Of a stretch of DNA of 64,000 nucleotides, positions 16,118 to 24,301 are shown in pieces. Position 1 is the first letter of the stretch. Each line of letters opens with the position of its first letter. The translations under genes and the position numbers were made by a program. Origin of the DNA: Mycolicibacterium tusciae (GTDB lineage: Bacteria; Actinomycetota; Actinomycetes; Mycobacteriales; Mycobacteriaceae); contig NZ_MVIM01000001.1 of NCBI RefSeq assembly GCF_002086795.1, forward strand, positions 496,001 through 560,000, read 5' to 3'. Below the pieces are notes generated by a model, which had not been told where the DNA came from, did no database searches, and worked only from the letters and a program-made list of their open reading frames with translations.

Positions 16118-18481
16118 ATGCGCGTCGCGCGCGGTGTGCAGATCTCACTGCTTGCGTTGTCGCTACTGCTTGTGGGCTACCTCGTCCTCCTGGCGTTCCG
16201 GCCGTATTCCAGACCTCCTGAGCCGTTTGACTGGTTCGGCAAGCCGGCCGACTGGCGGACAATCTTGATTGTCACCGCCGTGCTCGCGTTGCTCTGCATC
16301 GTCAGCTACCGCGTGCGTCAGAACCGGACCTCGGCGACGGTGCCTGTAGCGATAGTCGTGGGACTTTTCGCTGTCGGGTTCGTCCTCGGACTCGGCTCGT
16401 ATTGGAACTGCAGCGGCGCAGTCAATCCAACCTTCTTCACCGCACTGCAATGGACAGTTTCTCTTGTCAAAGGTGGCTTAGACGAGAAGTCGCTGCGCGA
16501 AGGAGTCTGTCCGGTAAATCCGCCAGTGGCGTTGGACATCGCGCGTATGGCAATCCTGGCAGCATTCGCAGTCAGCATCGTGGGCGTAGCCACCTCAGTT
16601 TTCCGGCAGCAAGCCGATCGGTTTCGGGCCGGCTTCGCACGATCAGTCACCGCGGTGGTGGATGTTGATGACGATGCCCAGTCAATGGTGAACGCGATTG
16701 CGCGGACATCCGAAAGAAACAGCACGCTCGTTCTGATTACGACAACACCCGACAGCCCGGTAATTCAAGAGTGCCGGACTCTCGGTGCACGCGTTCTCCG
16801 AGCCGACTTTAACCGGCCAGAAACCGTCGGCATGCACCGCCTCTGGCGGCATCTTGACCGGCTCTATTTGTTGTCGTCGGACCCATCGTCGAATCTGAGT
16901 AGGTTGCGCGTTATCAATCACCGGTTGGCACAGGCCGGTCATAAGCGACGGCTCCCGCTCATCCTCCGGATTGATGACCCCTGGCTCGCGAAGGGGTGGA
17001 GGGCGGAGCAGCTTGGCGGCTCCGATACCCGTTGGGCCGCCGACGCCGTAGGAACATACGAAGTCACGGCACGCCGACTCATCGATCACATCGTCGAAAT
17101 GAGGACCATCAGAAGAGTGTTCGTCTGCGGGAGTTCCCAACTCACGCTCGCGCTCTGCGCTGATATGGCGCGCAGGCAACTTGAGCATGATTTTCACCCT
17201 TCGGAGGAAGACCTCGATCTGCCGAGGCTGACATTGGTCACCGAAAGTGCGGAGGAATTCAGACACGATTATGAATTCCACGAAGCACGAAGAGGATTCG
17301 GGGAGAATCATTTACAGATCGAAGCGGTGGAGGAAGTACCCTCACAGGCAGTGTTGAGCCGGCTCATCCGCGACGATGAACGCAATAATGCGGTGATCTT
17401 CGTTGACTCAATTATAGGACCGACAACAGGTACCCGGTTGGCTGCTCGATTCCCAAACCTTCTTATTTATATGTGGGATTCGAAGGCAAGCGTCGCCGCG
17501 GAGGCTCTCCCGATTGTGGGAAAGCTCCACCATTACCGCTTGGGGATCGACCTACCTTCAGGGCAGGCTCACGACAACTGGGAGCGCGCTGCGATCCTGA
17601 TCCACGAGCGTTTCGCCGCGTCGACCCGGCGTGATACCCCTGCAACTGTGCCCTGGGAAGCGCTAGACGACTTTTATCGAGACTCCAACCGGCGGCAAGT
17701 TCGCAATGCCCTCTGGATGGTGGAGCAGCTGGCGGGGCACACCTGGAATACCTGGGCGTCACCTCCCGACCAAATATCGCCTTCGGGGCTGCGGGATAAA
17801 ACCCCGATAGAACAACTTCGCCTGCTTGGATTCGAGGACGACGCCTCCTACGCCATGGCGCGTGGTGAGTGGGAGAGTTGGCGTCGCTACTACATCAAGG
17901 CAGGCTGGAAGTACGGGCCTGAGCGGGACTACGGCAAAAAGATCCACGAAAAGCTAGTTGCCGATTGGGCCGCGACCAAGGCGGACCCGAAGCTACTCGA
18001 AGCTTCGTTGCGAAGCTTGTCCACTACGCTGATTCACCTGCGCGAGTTGGGATATCGGTCCCAACCTCTGTGGCGGCCCTATCGGCGCGTGGGAGTAGTT
18101 AGTGCAAAACGCCGTTGGACGCCGTGGACATGGCGGGCTTCGTCGGGCGATACGATGCGCGCCGGCCTGGGCGACTGGGAAGTTCACGACGCAGAGGGCG
18201 AAATCTGGTCGGTGCGAAATGACGTATTCCGGTCGTCATACCGCCGCGGAACAGCAACGGTTTGGGAGGCATGCGGAATCGTGCTAGCACGACCGGCGCG
18301 AACGGGCGAAACTATCGACACCCTGGAGGGGCCAGAACGTGCGAAAGAAGGCGATTGGATTATCCAAGGAGATGCTGGCGAGCAATGGCCCGTGACGACA
18401 GCGAAGTTCGAGAGCCGATACCAGGGGCCCGTCTCGTTCTCAGAACGGTATGAGGCTTTGCCGAGGGCTACTCGTTACTGA
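16118..18481 (+). CDS. membrane protein with Rossmann (TrkA-N-like) and RyR domains
   Basis: The 787-residue protein has four hydrophobic segments in its first ~165 residues (for example VQISLLALSLLLVGYLVLLA and MAILAAFAVSIVGVATSVF). A cytosolic Rossmann-like region follows (~180-500). A RyR domain lies around residues 570-615, recognised by YAMARGEWESWRRYYIKAGW then KYGPERDYGKKIHEKL. A C-terminal PGDYG-like repeat (EGDWIIQGDAGEQWPVTTAK) ends the protein. Prokaryotic RyR domains have been predicted to sense nucleotide ligands in conflict systems. Next to two TIR proteins, a membrane effector triggered by a TIR-made nucleotide is a reasonable but untested inference. Its last 14 bases overlap the convergent TIR gene. 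Confidence 0.75.
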   Translation: MRVARGVQISLLALSLLLVGYLVLLAFRPYSRPPEPFDWFGKPADWRTILIVTAVLALLCIVSYRVRQNRTSATVPVAIVVGLFAVGFVLGLGSYWNCSGAVNPTFFTALQWTVSLVKGGLDEKSLREGVCPVNPPVALDIARMAILAAFAVSIVGVATSVFRQQADRFRAGFARSVTAVVDVDDDAQSMVNAIARTSERNSTLVLITTTPDSPVIQECRTLGARVLRADFNRPETVGMHRLWRHLDRLYLLSSDPSSNLSRLRVINHRLAQAGHKRRLPLILRIDDPWLAKGWRAEQLGGSDTRWAADAVGTYEVTARRLIDHIVEMRTIRRVFVCGSSQLTLALCADMARRQLEHDFHPSEEDLDLPRLTLVTESAEEFRHDYEFHEARRGFGENHLQIEAVEEVPSQAVLSRLIRDDERNNAVIFVDSIIGPTTGTRLAARFPNLLIYMWDSKASVAAEALPIVGKLHHYRLGIDLPSGQAHDNWERAAILIHERFAASTRRDTPATVPWEALDDFYRDSNRRQVRNALWMVEQLAGHTWNTWASPPDQISPSGLRDKTPIEQLRLLGFEDDASYAMARGEWESWRRYYIKAGWKYGPERDYGKKIHEKLVADWAATKADPKLLEASLRSLSTTLIHLRELGYRSQPLWRPYRRVGVVSAKRRWTPWTWRASSGDTMRAGLGDWEVHDAEGEIWSVRNDVFRSSYRRGTATVWEACGIVLARPARTGETIDTLEGPERAKEGDWIIQGDAGEQWPVTTAKFESRYQGPVSFSERYEALPRATRY

Positions 18482-20150
18482 TTTGATCGAGAATCGGCTC
18501 CCCTAGCGCTGCTAGAACCCGATCAATCGCGGCACGAACCTCGCCGATGAAATCCCCGACGGCGTCGCTGGTGATGGCGTCAGTCAACTGCCAACTTCTC
18601 CGAATCTCCACGCTTGGGCGTATGTGTAGCTGAGTTCCGGCGGGGCGGTCGTTCAGCCAGTCATCAAGGGATGGCAGGTCACTCTTATTCGCGTACGTCC
18701 GTTCCACAAGCCAATGCCGAAACTCGGGTGCTCTGAGCTGTTCCTTCGTTCGCCCACCAGCACGGCCGTCACGAAGATCGTCGGTCCATTGGCGCACATA
18801 GTCCGGCCCGGATATGTATCTGGGCGGATACCACCGTTGAGGTCCGTGGGCGAAGCGGAAAGCCAGGTGAAAGTTCGGATTGAGCGCCCACCCGTCGTCG
18901 TCGGCGAGGGCGATCAGTGCTTCTACCGTATCGGCGTCGGAATATAGCTTTTTGTATTGCGCTGCTAGCTCTGCGGGCGTCATGGTAAGTCGGACATGCG
19001 CGTCGTCGATCCAGAGGTTGGCCCGCTGAACGGTGATCACCTGGTCAGACGGGAACATCACGACGGCTCCCGCTGGATAGTTTTCCGTCGCGAGGTCTGT
19101 AGCTTCGGCAAGGATTGTCCCCAGCCGACGTAGCCTGCGTTGCGCACCTTCGCAGTCCCCAAGATTGGCCTGCTCATCATCTTCATCTGGAACGTCAGTT
19201 GACGGTATGGCGAACTTGTAGGCGAGAGACGTATCGATGTAATTGACCGTGTCATCGGATAGTCGCTGGATCCCAAACTGGTCTGCCACCGCCCGCGGTG
19301 TCGTTGCCGAATCGAAAGGGAGCCCGAGAGCAGAGGCCAGCGCTTGTATTTCGGAGCGGGGTACATCTGTAATGCCGCGTGGGCCAAGGGTTCTAGGGTG
19401 CGCTGGAGATGTACCGGGTAAGTAAAGGGTCTTGTCGCCCTTGCGCAGGCGGTCCTTAATCCGTGTGAGGCGCTTGGTCCGCACAGCTCGTCCGGTCGCC
19501 CGGGTGAGAATCTCTTCTACGTTCTTGCCCACGCGATGACCGCCAGAGGCTTTCACATAGATCCGATATGCGTGGTGCGCGAGGATCGGTCCCTCAGTCG
19601 CCACGATGTCGACAAGGCCGTCGATAATCTCTTCGATCGTGTCGTCCGCGACTTCGGTCAAGTGCCGTGGTTGCCATTCGACGTAGGGGGCCAGCACTGC
19701 CGGTTTCCGCAGTGGATCTTCTTCCGGGGGAGGACTGGGTGCCGGCAAAATCACGGGCGTCTTTCTGACGTCGCGTGTCAGCGTGCGGACGAGTCTGTCG
19801 AGAGCTTCGTCCCTCTTGTCGAGCCAATCGATCCACTGAATCGTGCCCAGGTAGTAGTTCAATTCGTCTGGCTCGACGTCGTCTAGGCGGAGCCAGTGGA
19901 TCGGGATATGGGCGCGATCAGCCAGATCGACCTCTCGGTGAATATGCTTACTGGTGTCCGCTGAGGCATCGAATAGCAGGACAAGGGCGTCGCAGTTGCG
20001 AATCGCATTAGCGATTGCCTGGCCCCACACCGCCCCGGATGGGATGTCGCGCGGTGCGTACCAAGTGTCAATCTGATGCCGCGCCAAGTAGTTCGCGACG
20101 TGCGCAACCGTCTCGAGTCGGCTGTTGTGATAACTCAGAAACACCGCCAT
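18468..20150 (-). CDS. TIR-domain protein with DUF3320-like region
   Basis: A 560-residue protein. Residues 1-130 form a TIR domain: MAVFLSYHNSRLETVAHVAN, WYAPRDIPSGAVWG, ALVLLFDASADTSKHIHREV. The Glu in HIHREV sits where NAD+-cleaving TIRs carry their catalytic Glu. Residues ~165-290 include IVATEGPILAHHAYRIYVKA followed by GGHRVGKNVEEIL, which resembles the DUF3320 domain found at the end of large conflict-system helicases. The last ~230 residues are unrecognised. It is convergent with the RyR gene and divergent from the TIR-WD40 gene. The DUF3320 assignment is tentative; the TIR is secure. Confidence 0.8.
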   Translation of the reverse strand: MAVFLSYHNSRLETVAHVANYLARHQIDTWYAPRDIPSGAVWGQAIANAIRNCDALVLLFDASADTSKHIHREVDLADRAHIPIHWLRLDDVEPDELNYYLGTIQWIDWLDKRDEALDRLVRTLTRDVRKTPVILPAPSPPPEEDPLRKPAVLAPYVEWQPRHLTEVADDTIEEIIDGLVDIVATEGPILAHHAYRIYVKASGGHRVGKNVEEILTRATGRAVRTKRLTRIKDRLRKGDKTLYLPGTSPAHPRTLGPRGITDVPRSEIQALASALGLPFDSATTPRAVADQFGIQRLSDDTVNYIDTSLAYKFAIPSTDVPDEDDEQANLGDCEGAQRRLRRLGTILAEATDLATENYPAGAVVMFPSDQVITVQRANLWIDDAHVRLTMTPAELAAQYKKLYSDADTVEALIALADDDGWALNPNFHLAFRFAHGPQRWYPPRYISGPDYVRQWTDDLRDGRAGGRTKEQLRAPEFRHWLVERTYANKSDLPSLDDWLNDRPAGTQLHIRPSVEIRRSWQLTDAITSDAVGDFIGEVRAAIDRVLAALGEPILDQISNE

Positions 20151-20535
20151 TGCTCACCCCCACGCGATCGGCTGGCTCGACGTCTATACATACCGACGGA
20201 GTCGCAAGATCGCAGCTAATCCCGCGAACCCGCTGGGTAGGTCGAAAGTCCGCGGTTATGTGTCGGGTGGACGCGATCTGCTACTCATCGGTGGATGGGC
20301 GAGTGCAGTGCAAATCAGGCGGCAGTAGGTCAATGCGACGCCGGCCCACCTGCGACGGGTGTGCCGCACGGTGCGGTCAACGGCGAGTTGCGGCAGCCTG
20401 GCGGAGGGTGGTGGAGGATCCCGCAGGTGGATAAGGCCTGCTTTCGGGCGCATCGTCGTGCGACGATAGCGTTGCCGTCGGTGTCGGCGGAAGGTGTGCC
20501 CCGTCGTGCCGCGATGAGTTTGTCTGTGAGGGAAC
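20151..20535. other. divergent intergenic region between two TIR genes
   Basis: No gene is supported in these 385 bases. Both flanking TIR genes read outward from here, so the region should hold two promoters and could allow joint control of the two. GAGGGAAC just before GTG 20536 is a usable ribosome site. Confidence 0.55.
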
Positions 20536-23325
20536 GTGTCTGTCGGTGCCGCTCGGGCTGCAAATCCGCCTACCCGCGCGAATAACAACGCGTTTGATTT
20601 CGATGCTTTTCTGTCGTATAGCCGAGATGATGATGCGGTTGCTGATGGGATACAGAAAGGGCTGCACAAGATTGGTAGGCGGACGGGCCGTCTACATGCG
20701 CTGCGCGTGTTTCGCGACAAGACCGATCTGGCCGCCAGCCCAAACTTGTGGGGCCGGATCACCGATGCGCTGAATCGCTCCCGCTACTTGATCGCGGTGT
20801 TGTCACCACAGGCTGCAGATTCTGTATGGGTGAATAGAGAGTTGTCCTATTGGCTAAGCCAACGGGGGCCTGAGCACCTGCTAATCGTCCTCGCGAATGG
20901 CGAGCTTTGGTGGGACGAGGCCACTAGTCGCTTCGATCCCAATCGCTCCGACGCCGCGCCACCCGTATTCACCAAATCGAATACCCTGCCCGCCGAACCC
21001 TTGTATGTCGATGTCAGCGGGGATGCGCCCTGGGATCTCCACGCGCCAGCCTTCCGGGACAAAGTCACTGAAATCTCCGCACCGATCCACGGGACGTCAA
21101 AGTACGAACTAGCTAGCGACGACGTACGTGAGCAGCGGCGGTTTCGGCGGTTACGCCGAGTCGCGGTGCTCGGGCTTGTCCTGCTGACGGTTATGGCAAT
21201 CGCCGCAGCGGGCGTTGCGTTTGTACAGCGACAGGAGGCGATACACCAGCGCAACGAGGCAGAAGCGCGGCGGCTCGTTTCGGAGGCTGAGGCGGCGCTG
21301 GCAGACATCCGCTCAGGAGGGGACGTACGCGCGTTCAATCAATTGCTTGCTGCTCGAGAGCTGACGGAAGTGCCCGACGACGGCGCGGTATTGACTGCAC
21401 TATTCAAGCGACTTGAGACAATAAAGATTATCGAGACGCCCGCACCTGTGATAGGCGTGGCCTTCAGCCCTGACGGGCTACGGATCGCCTCTGCCGGCGA
21501 CGACAACGCTATACGAATTTGGGGCGCAAGCACGGGCGAGGCCGCTTTGCCACCAATGATCGGCCACTCGGATCGCGTGACATGCGTGACGTTCAGCCCG
21601 GATGGTAACCGGGTCGCCTCTGGCAGCAAAGACGGCACTTTGCGCTTGTGGGATGCCGTCACCGGCCAACCAATCGGCATCCCCTTAACGCAGCCCGGCG
21701 GCCAAGTAGGCAGCGTGGCGTTCAGCCCTGACGGTCAGCAAATCGCCTCGACCGGCTTGGGAACGGTTCAACTATGGGATGCCAGCACCGGCAAGCCCGT
21801 CGGCAAGACCCTGACGGGTGATATGGGCACCGTGATGAGCGTGGCTTTCAGCCCTGACGGACACCTCGTCGCCTCCGGCAGTGCTGATAAGAAGGTGCAT
21901 TTTTGGGATCGAGCTACTGGCGAGCCCGCCGGTGCGCCGATTACGGGCCACCCGGGGACAGTGGAGAGCATCGCCTTCAGCCCCGACAGCAAGCGGATCG
22001 TCTCCGCCAGTTCAAACTCCATCCATCGATGGGACACTGGGACGAGGGAACCGATCGGCGACCCAATGTTCGGACATACGAACGCGGTCTTCGGCATCGC
22101 CATCAGTCCAGACGGAACACAGATCGCCTCCGCTAGCGCCGATAGCACTATCCGTCTTTGGGACGCCGAGACGGGGAAAGCGATCGGGCGACCGCTTACA
22201 GGCCACACCGATTCGGTCTACGGGGTCGCATTCAGTCCCGAAGGGAACCGAGTGGTATCTGGGAGTACTGACAAGACAGTGCGGTTGTGGGATACGAAGA
22301 TCGGGCAGCCGTTCAACGGCCACATGGATTCCGTCGCCAGCGTCGCCTTCAGTCCCGATGGCAAGCGCATCGTGTCTGGGAGTGCCGACAACACCGTACG
22401 GCGATGGGACCCGATCACTGGCACGCCGATCGGCCGACCGATGATTGGCCACACAGATGTAGTTAGGACCGTGGCCTTCAGCCCAGACGGCAGGCAGATC
22501 GCGTCCGGTAGCGAGGACAACACTCTGCGGTTGTGGAACGCCGATACCGGCCAACCTATCGGTCCGCCCCTGTTGGGCCATACGGGTGAGGTGTATAGCG
22601 TGGCGTTCAGCCCCGACGGCAGGCAACTTGTTTCTGGCAGTGATGACAAGACCCTGCGCCTGTGGGATGTCTCGACAGGCGCACCGTTCGGCGAACCGAT
22701 GGTCGGGCACACGGATTCCGTCAATAGCACCGCATTTAGCCCTGACGGCCATCGCATCGTGTCAGCTAGCAGCGACGAGAACCTCCGGTTGTGGAACGCC
22801 GCGACTGGCCAGGCAATCGGCGAACCACTAACCGGGCACTCGGAAGCGGTGCTGGGCGTCGCCTTTAGCCCGGACGGCACCCAGATTGCGTCTGGCAGCA
22901 TCGATAAGACCGTGCGGTTGTGGAACGCCTACACGGGGAGGCCAATCGGCGAACCACTGACGGGGCACACGGATACAGTGTGGAGCGTCGCATTCAGTCC
23001 GGATGGCCAGCGCATCGCCTCCGCCAGTTACGACAAGACGGTGCGCTTGTGGGATGCACGGTCGGAGAGACCATTTGGAGACCCGCTTACGGGCCACTCA
23101 GGAAGAGTAGTGAACGTCGCTTTCAGCCCCGACGGTCGCAAAGTTGCTTCAGCCAGCCTTGATCGCACGGTACGACTATGGCCTGCGTACGCGGACTCTC
23201 GGGCCTTGTGTAACAAACTCACTGCCAACATGAGCCCGCAACAGTGGCGCGCTTGGGTTTCGCCCGATATCGACTACTTCAAGGTTTGCCCGGACCTACC
23301 CATCGCGGCCGATTCGGTCCGATGA
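20536..23325 (+). CDS. TIR domain - transmembrane - 14x WD40 repeat protein
   Basis: A 929-residue protein. The TIR domain (residues ~20-155) starts DAFLSYSRDDDAVADGIQKG and has the putative catalytic Glu in WVNRELSYWL. A charged region leads to one transmembrane helix (VAVLGLVLLTVMAIAAAGVA, ~210-232) and a coiled linker (~235-300). Then come 14 WD40 repeats of ~43 residues with the motif VAFSPDG...IASGS.DkTvRLWD, enough for two seven-bladed propellers. The tail (LTANMSPQQWRAWVSPDIDY) is typical of actinobacterial WD40 conflict proteins. The propellers probably sense a ligand and the TIR is the effector or signal-making part. The start is GTG 20536. Confidence 0.88.
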   Translation: MSVGAARAANPPTRANNNAFDFDAFLSYSRDDDAVADGIQKGLHKIGRRTGRLHALRVFRDKTDLAASPNLWGRITDALNRSRYLIAVLSPQAADSVWVNRELSYWLSQRGPEHLLIVLANGELWWDEATSRFDPNRSDAAPPVFTKSNTLPAEPLYVDVSGDAPWDLHAPAFRDKVTEISAPIHGTSKYELASDDVREQRRFRRLRRVAVLGLVLLTVMAIAAAGVAFVQRQEAIHQRNEAEARRLVSEAEAALADIRSGGDVRAFNQLLAARELTEVPDDGAVLTALFKRLETIKIIETPAPVIGVAFSPDGLRIASAGDDNAIRIWGASTGEAALPPMIGHSDRVTCVTFSPDGNRVASGSKDGTLRLWDAVTGQPIGIPLTQPGGQVGSVAFSPDGQQIASTGLGTVQLWDASTGKPVGKTLTGDMGTVMSVAFSPDGHLVASGSADKKVHFWDRATGEPAGAPITGHPGTVESIAFSPDSKRIVSASSNSIHRWDTGTREPIGDPMFGHTNAVFGIAISPDGTQIASASADSTIRLWDAETGKAIGRPLTGHTDSVYGVAFSPEGNRVVSGSTDKTVRLWDTKIGQPFNGHMDSVASVAFSPDGKRIVSGSADNTVRRWDPITGTPIGRPMIGHTDVVRTVAFSPDGRQIASGSEDNTLRLWNADTGQPIGPPLLGHTGEVYSVAFSPDGRQLVSGSDDKTLRLWDVSTGAPFGEPMVGHTDSVNSTAFSPDGHRIVSASSDENLRLWNAATGQAIGEPLTGHSEAVLGVAFSPDGTQIASGSIDKTVRLWNAYTGRPIGEPLTGHTDTVWSVAFSPDGQRIASASYDKTVRLWDARSERPFGDPLTGHSGRVVNVAFSPDGRKVASASLDRTVRLWPAYADSRALCNKLTANMSPQQWRAWVSPDIDYFKVCPDLPIAADSVR

Positions 23326-23514
23326 TCGCCAGCGCATGCCGCCGCTCTGCACCTTCGGTACAGCTTATTTTTCTCTGCGCCGTAGGCCGTACCGTCCCAC
23401 CGCCGACGTATGCGGATGCTGGCCATGAGGCGAAGGCTGCACCGAGGTTCTTGACGTGGATCTTGACGTAGAAAGCCCAGGCTTGGGATTCCGTCCCTGT
23501 GCCAGCGTCAATCG

Positions 23515-23690
23515 CCCGTTCATCGGTCCGCTGAAAAGTATTGCAATCCAACCATTCCAAGACATCAGACCAACGGTAGAGCACCCTCCTGCCAAGCTTG
23601 ATGAACTTCGGGCCAGTCCCCGGCAATGACCCTGTGCGAGAGCAGTGGTCGTGGTTCGCAGGTACTCAGCCACCTCTACGGGCCCATCCC
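23515..23690 (-). pseudogene. frameshifted excisionase-like gene (copy of 15521-15733)
   Basis: Read on the minus strand, the sequence begins VEVAEYLRTTTTALAQ, shifts frame at about 23625-23640, then continues GPKFIKLGRRVLYRWSDVLE and WLDCNTFQRTDE. This matches the intact excisionase at 15521-15733 almost word for word at the protein level, but in opposite orientation. A few bases are missing where the intact copy reads LRYTGR. It is a broken paralogue flanking the right side of the TIR/RyR module. Confidence 0.82.
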
Positions 23691-24227
23691 GTGAAGCTCG
23701 CAGTCAGCAGGCTTGCTGTTGCCCTGACAGTCATGGCGATAGCAGCAGTTGGAACACCCACCATCGCCGCTCAGGCCGACCCGGTGACTACCACCGCCGA
23801 AGTGCTCCGGGTGGTGGACGGCGATACGGTTGACATCCGCGACGATCTTCGCGGACGGCTGCGCATCCGGGTGTTGGGCATCGACACCCCGGAGACCAAG
23901 AAGCCGGGATACACCGTCGGGTGTTGGGGACCCGAGGCGACCTCATTCGCCCAGGCGAACCTGGTGGGCCAGCGGGTTGCGCTCGTGACTGACCCGACTC
24001 AGGATCGGACCGATCGCTATGGCCGCACCCTGGCCTATCTCGTCCGGGCGGACGGCTGGGACTATTCAGTGGAGGCAGCGCGGGCGGGAACGGCGCGCTC
24101 GTACGTCTACGACCGGCCCGTGAGCCGCCACGGCGCGATACAGGCAGCTGAGGTAGAGGCCAGAATTGCCGGCCGTGGGCTGTGGGGGCCACCGTGTTTC
24201 GGCAACACGGAATCGGTACGCAGGTGA
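23691..24227 (+). CDS. secreted thermonuclease (SNase) family protein
   Basis: A 178-residue protein with a signal peptide (VKLAVSRLAVALTVMAIAAV, cleavage near AAQA) and a staphylococcal nuclease-like domain. Key motifs are LRVVDGDTVDI (metal-binding Asp), RIRVLGIDTPETKKPG (catalytic Arg and metal Asp), DRYGRTLAYLVRADGWDYSV and the C-terminal GLWGPPC. It would cut nucleic acid outside the cytoplasm. GTG 23691 is chosen because it directly precedes the signal peptide; an upstream extension covers the pseudogene. Confidence 0.88.
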   Translation: MKLAVSRLAVALTVMAIAAVGTPTIAAQADPVTTTAEVLRVVDGDTVDIRDDLRGRLRIRVLGIDTPETKKPGYTVGCWGPEATSFAQANLVGQRVALVTDPTQDRTDRYGRTLAYLVRADGWDYSVEAARAGTARSYVYDRPVSRHGAIQAAEVEARIAGRGLWGPPCFGNTESVRR

Positions 24228-24301
24228 ATCTTCTATCCACCAAGCGCGGTGGACTTCGCACAAAAGGTGCCGTAGCCGGGTGGCTCGAACTGTCGTGGCG
24301 C

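Noticed and set aside
21430..23200. Regularly spaced repeats that might be a CRISPR or tandem DNA array
   Set aside because: They are WD40 codon repeats of ~129 bases in an open frame with diverged DNA; there are no short palindromic repeats or unique spacers.
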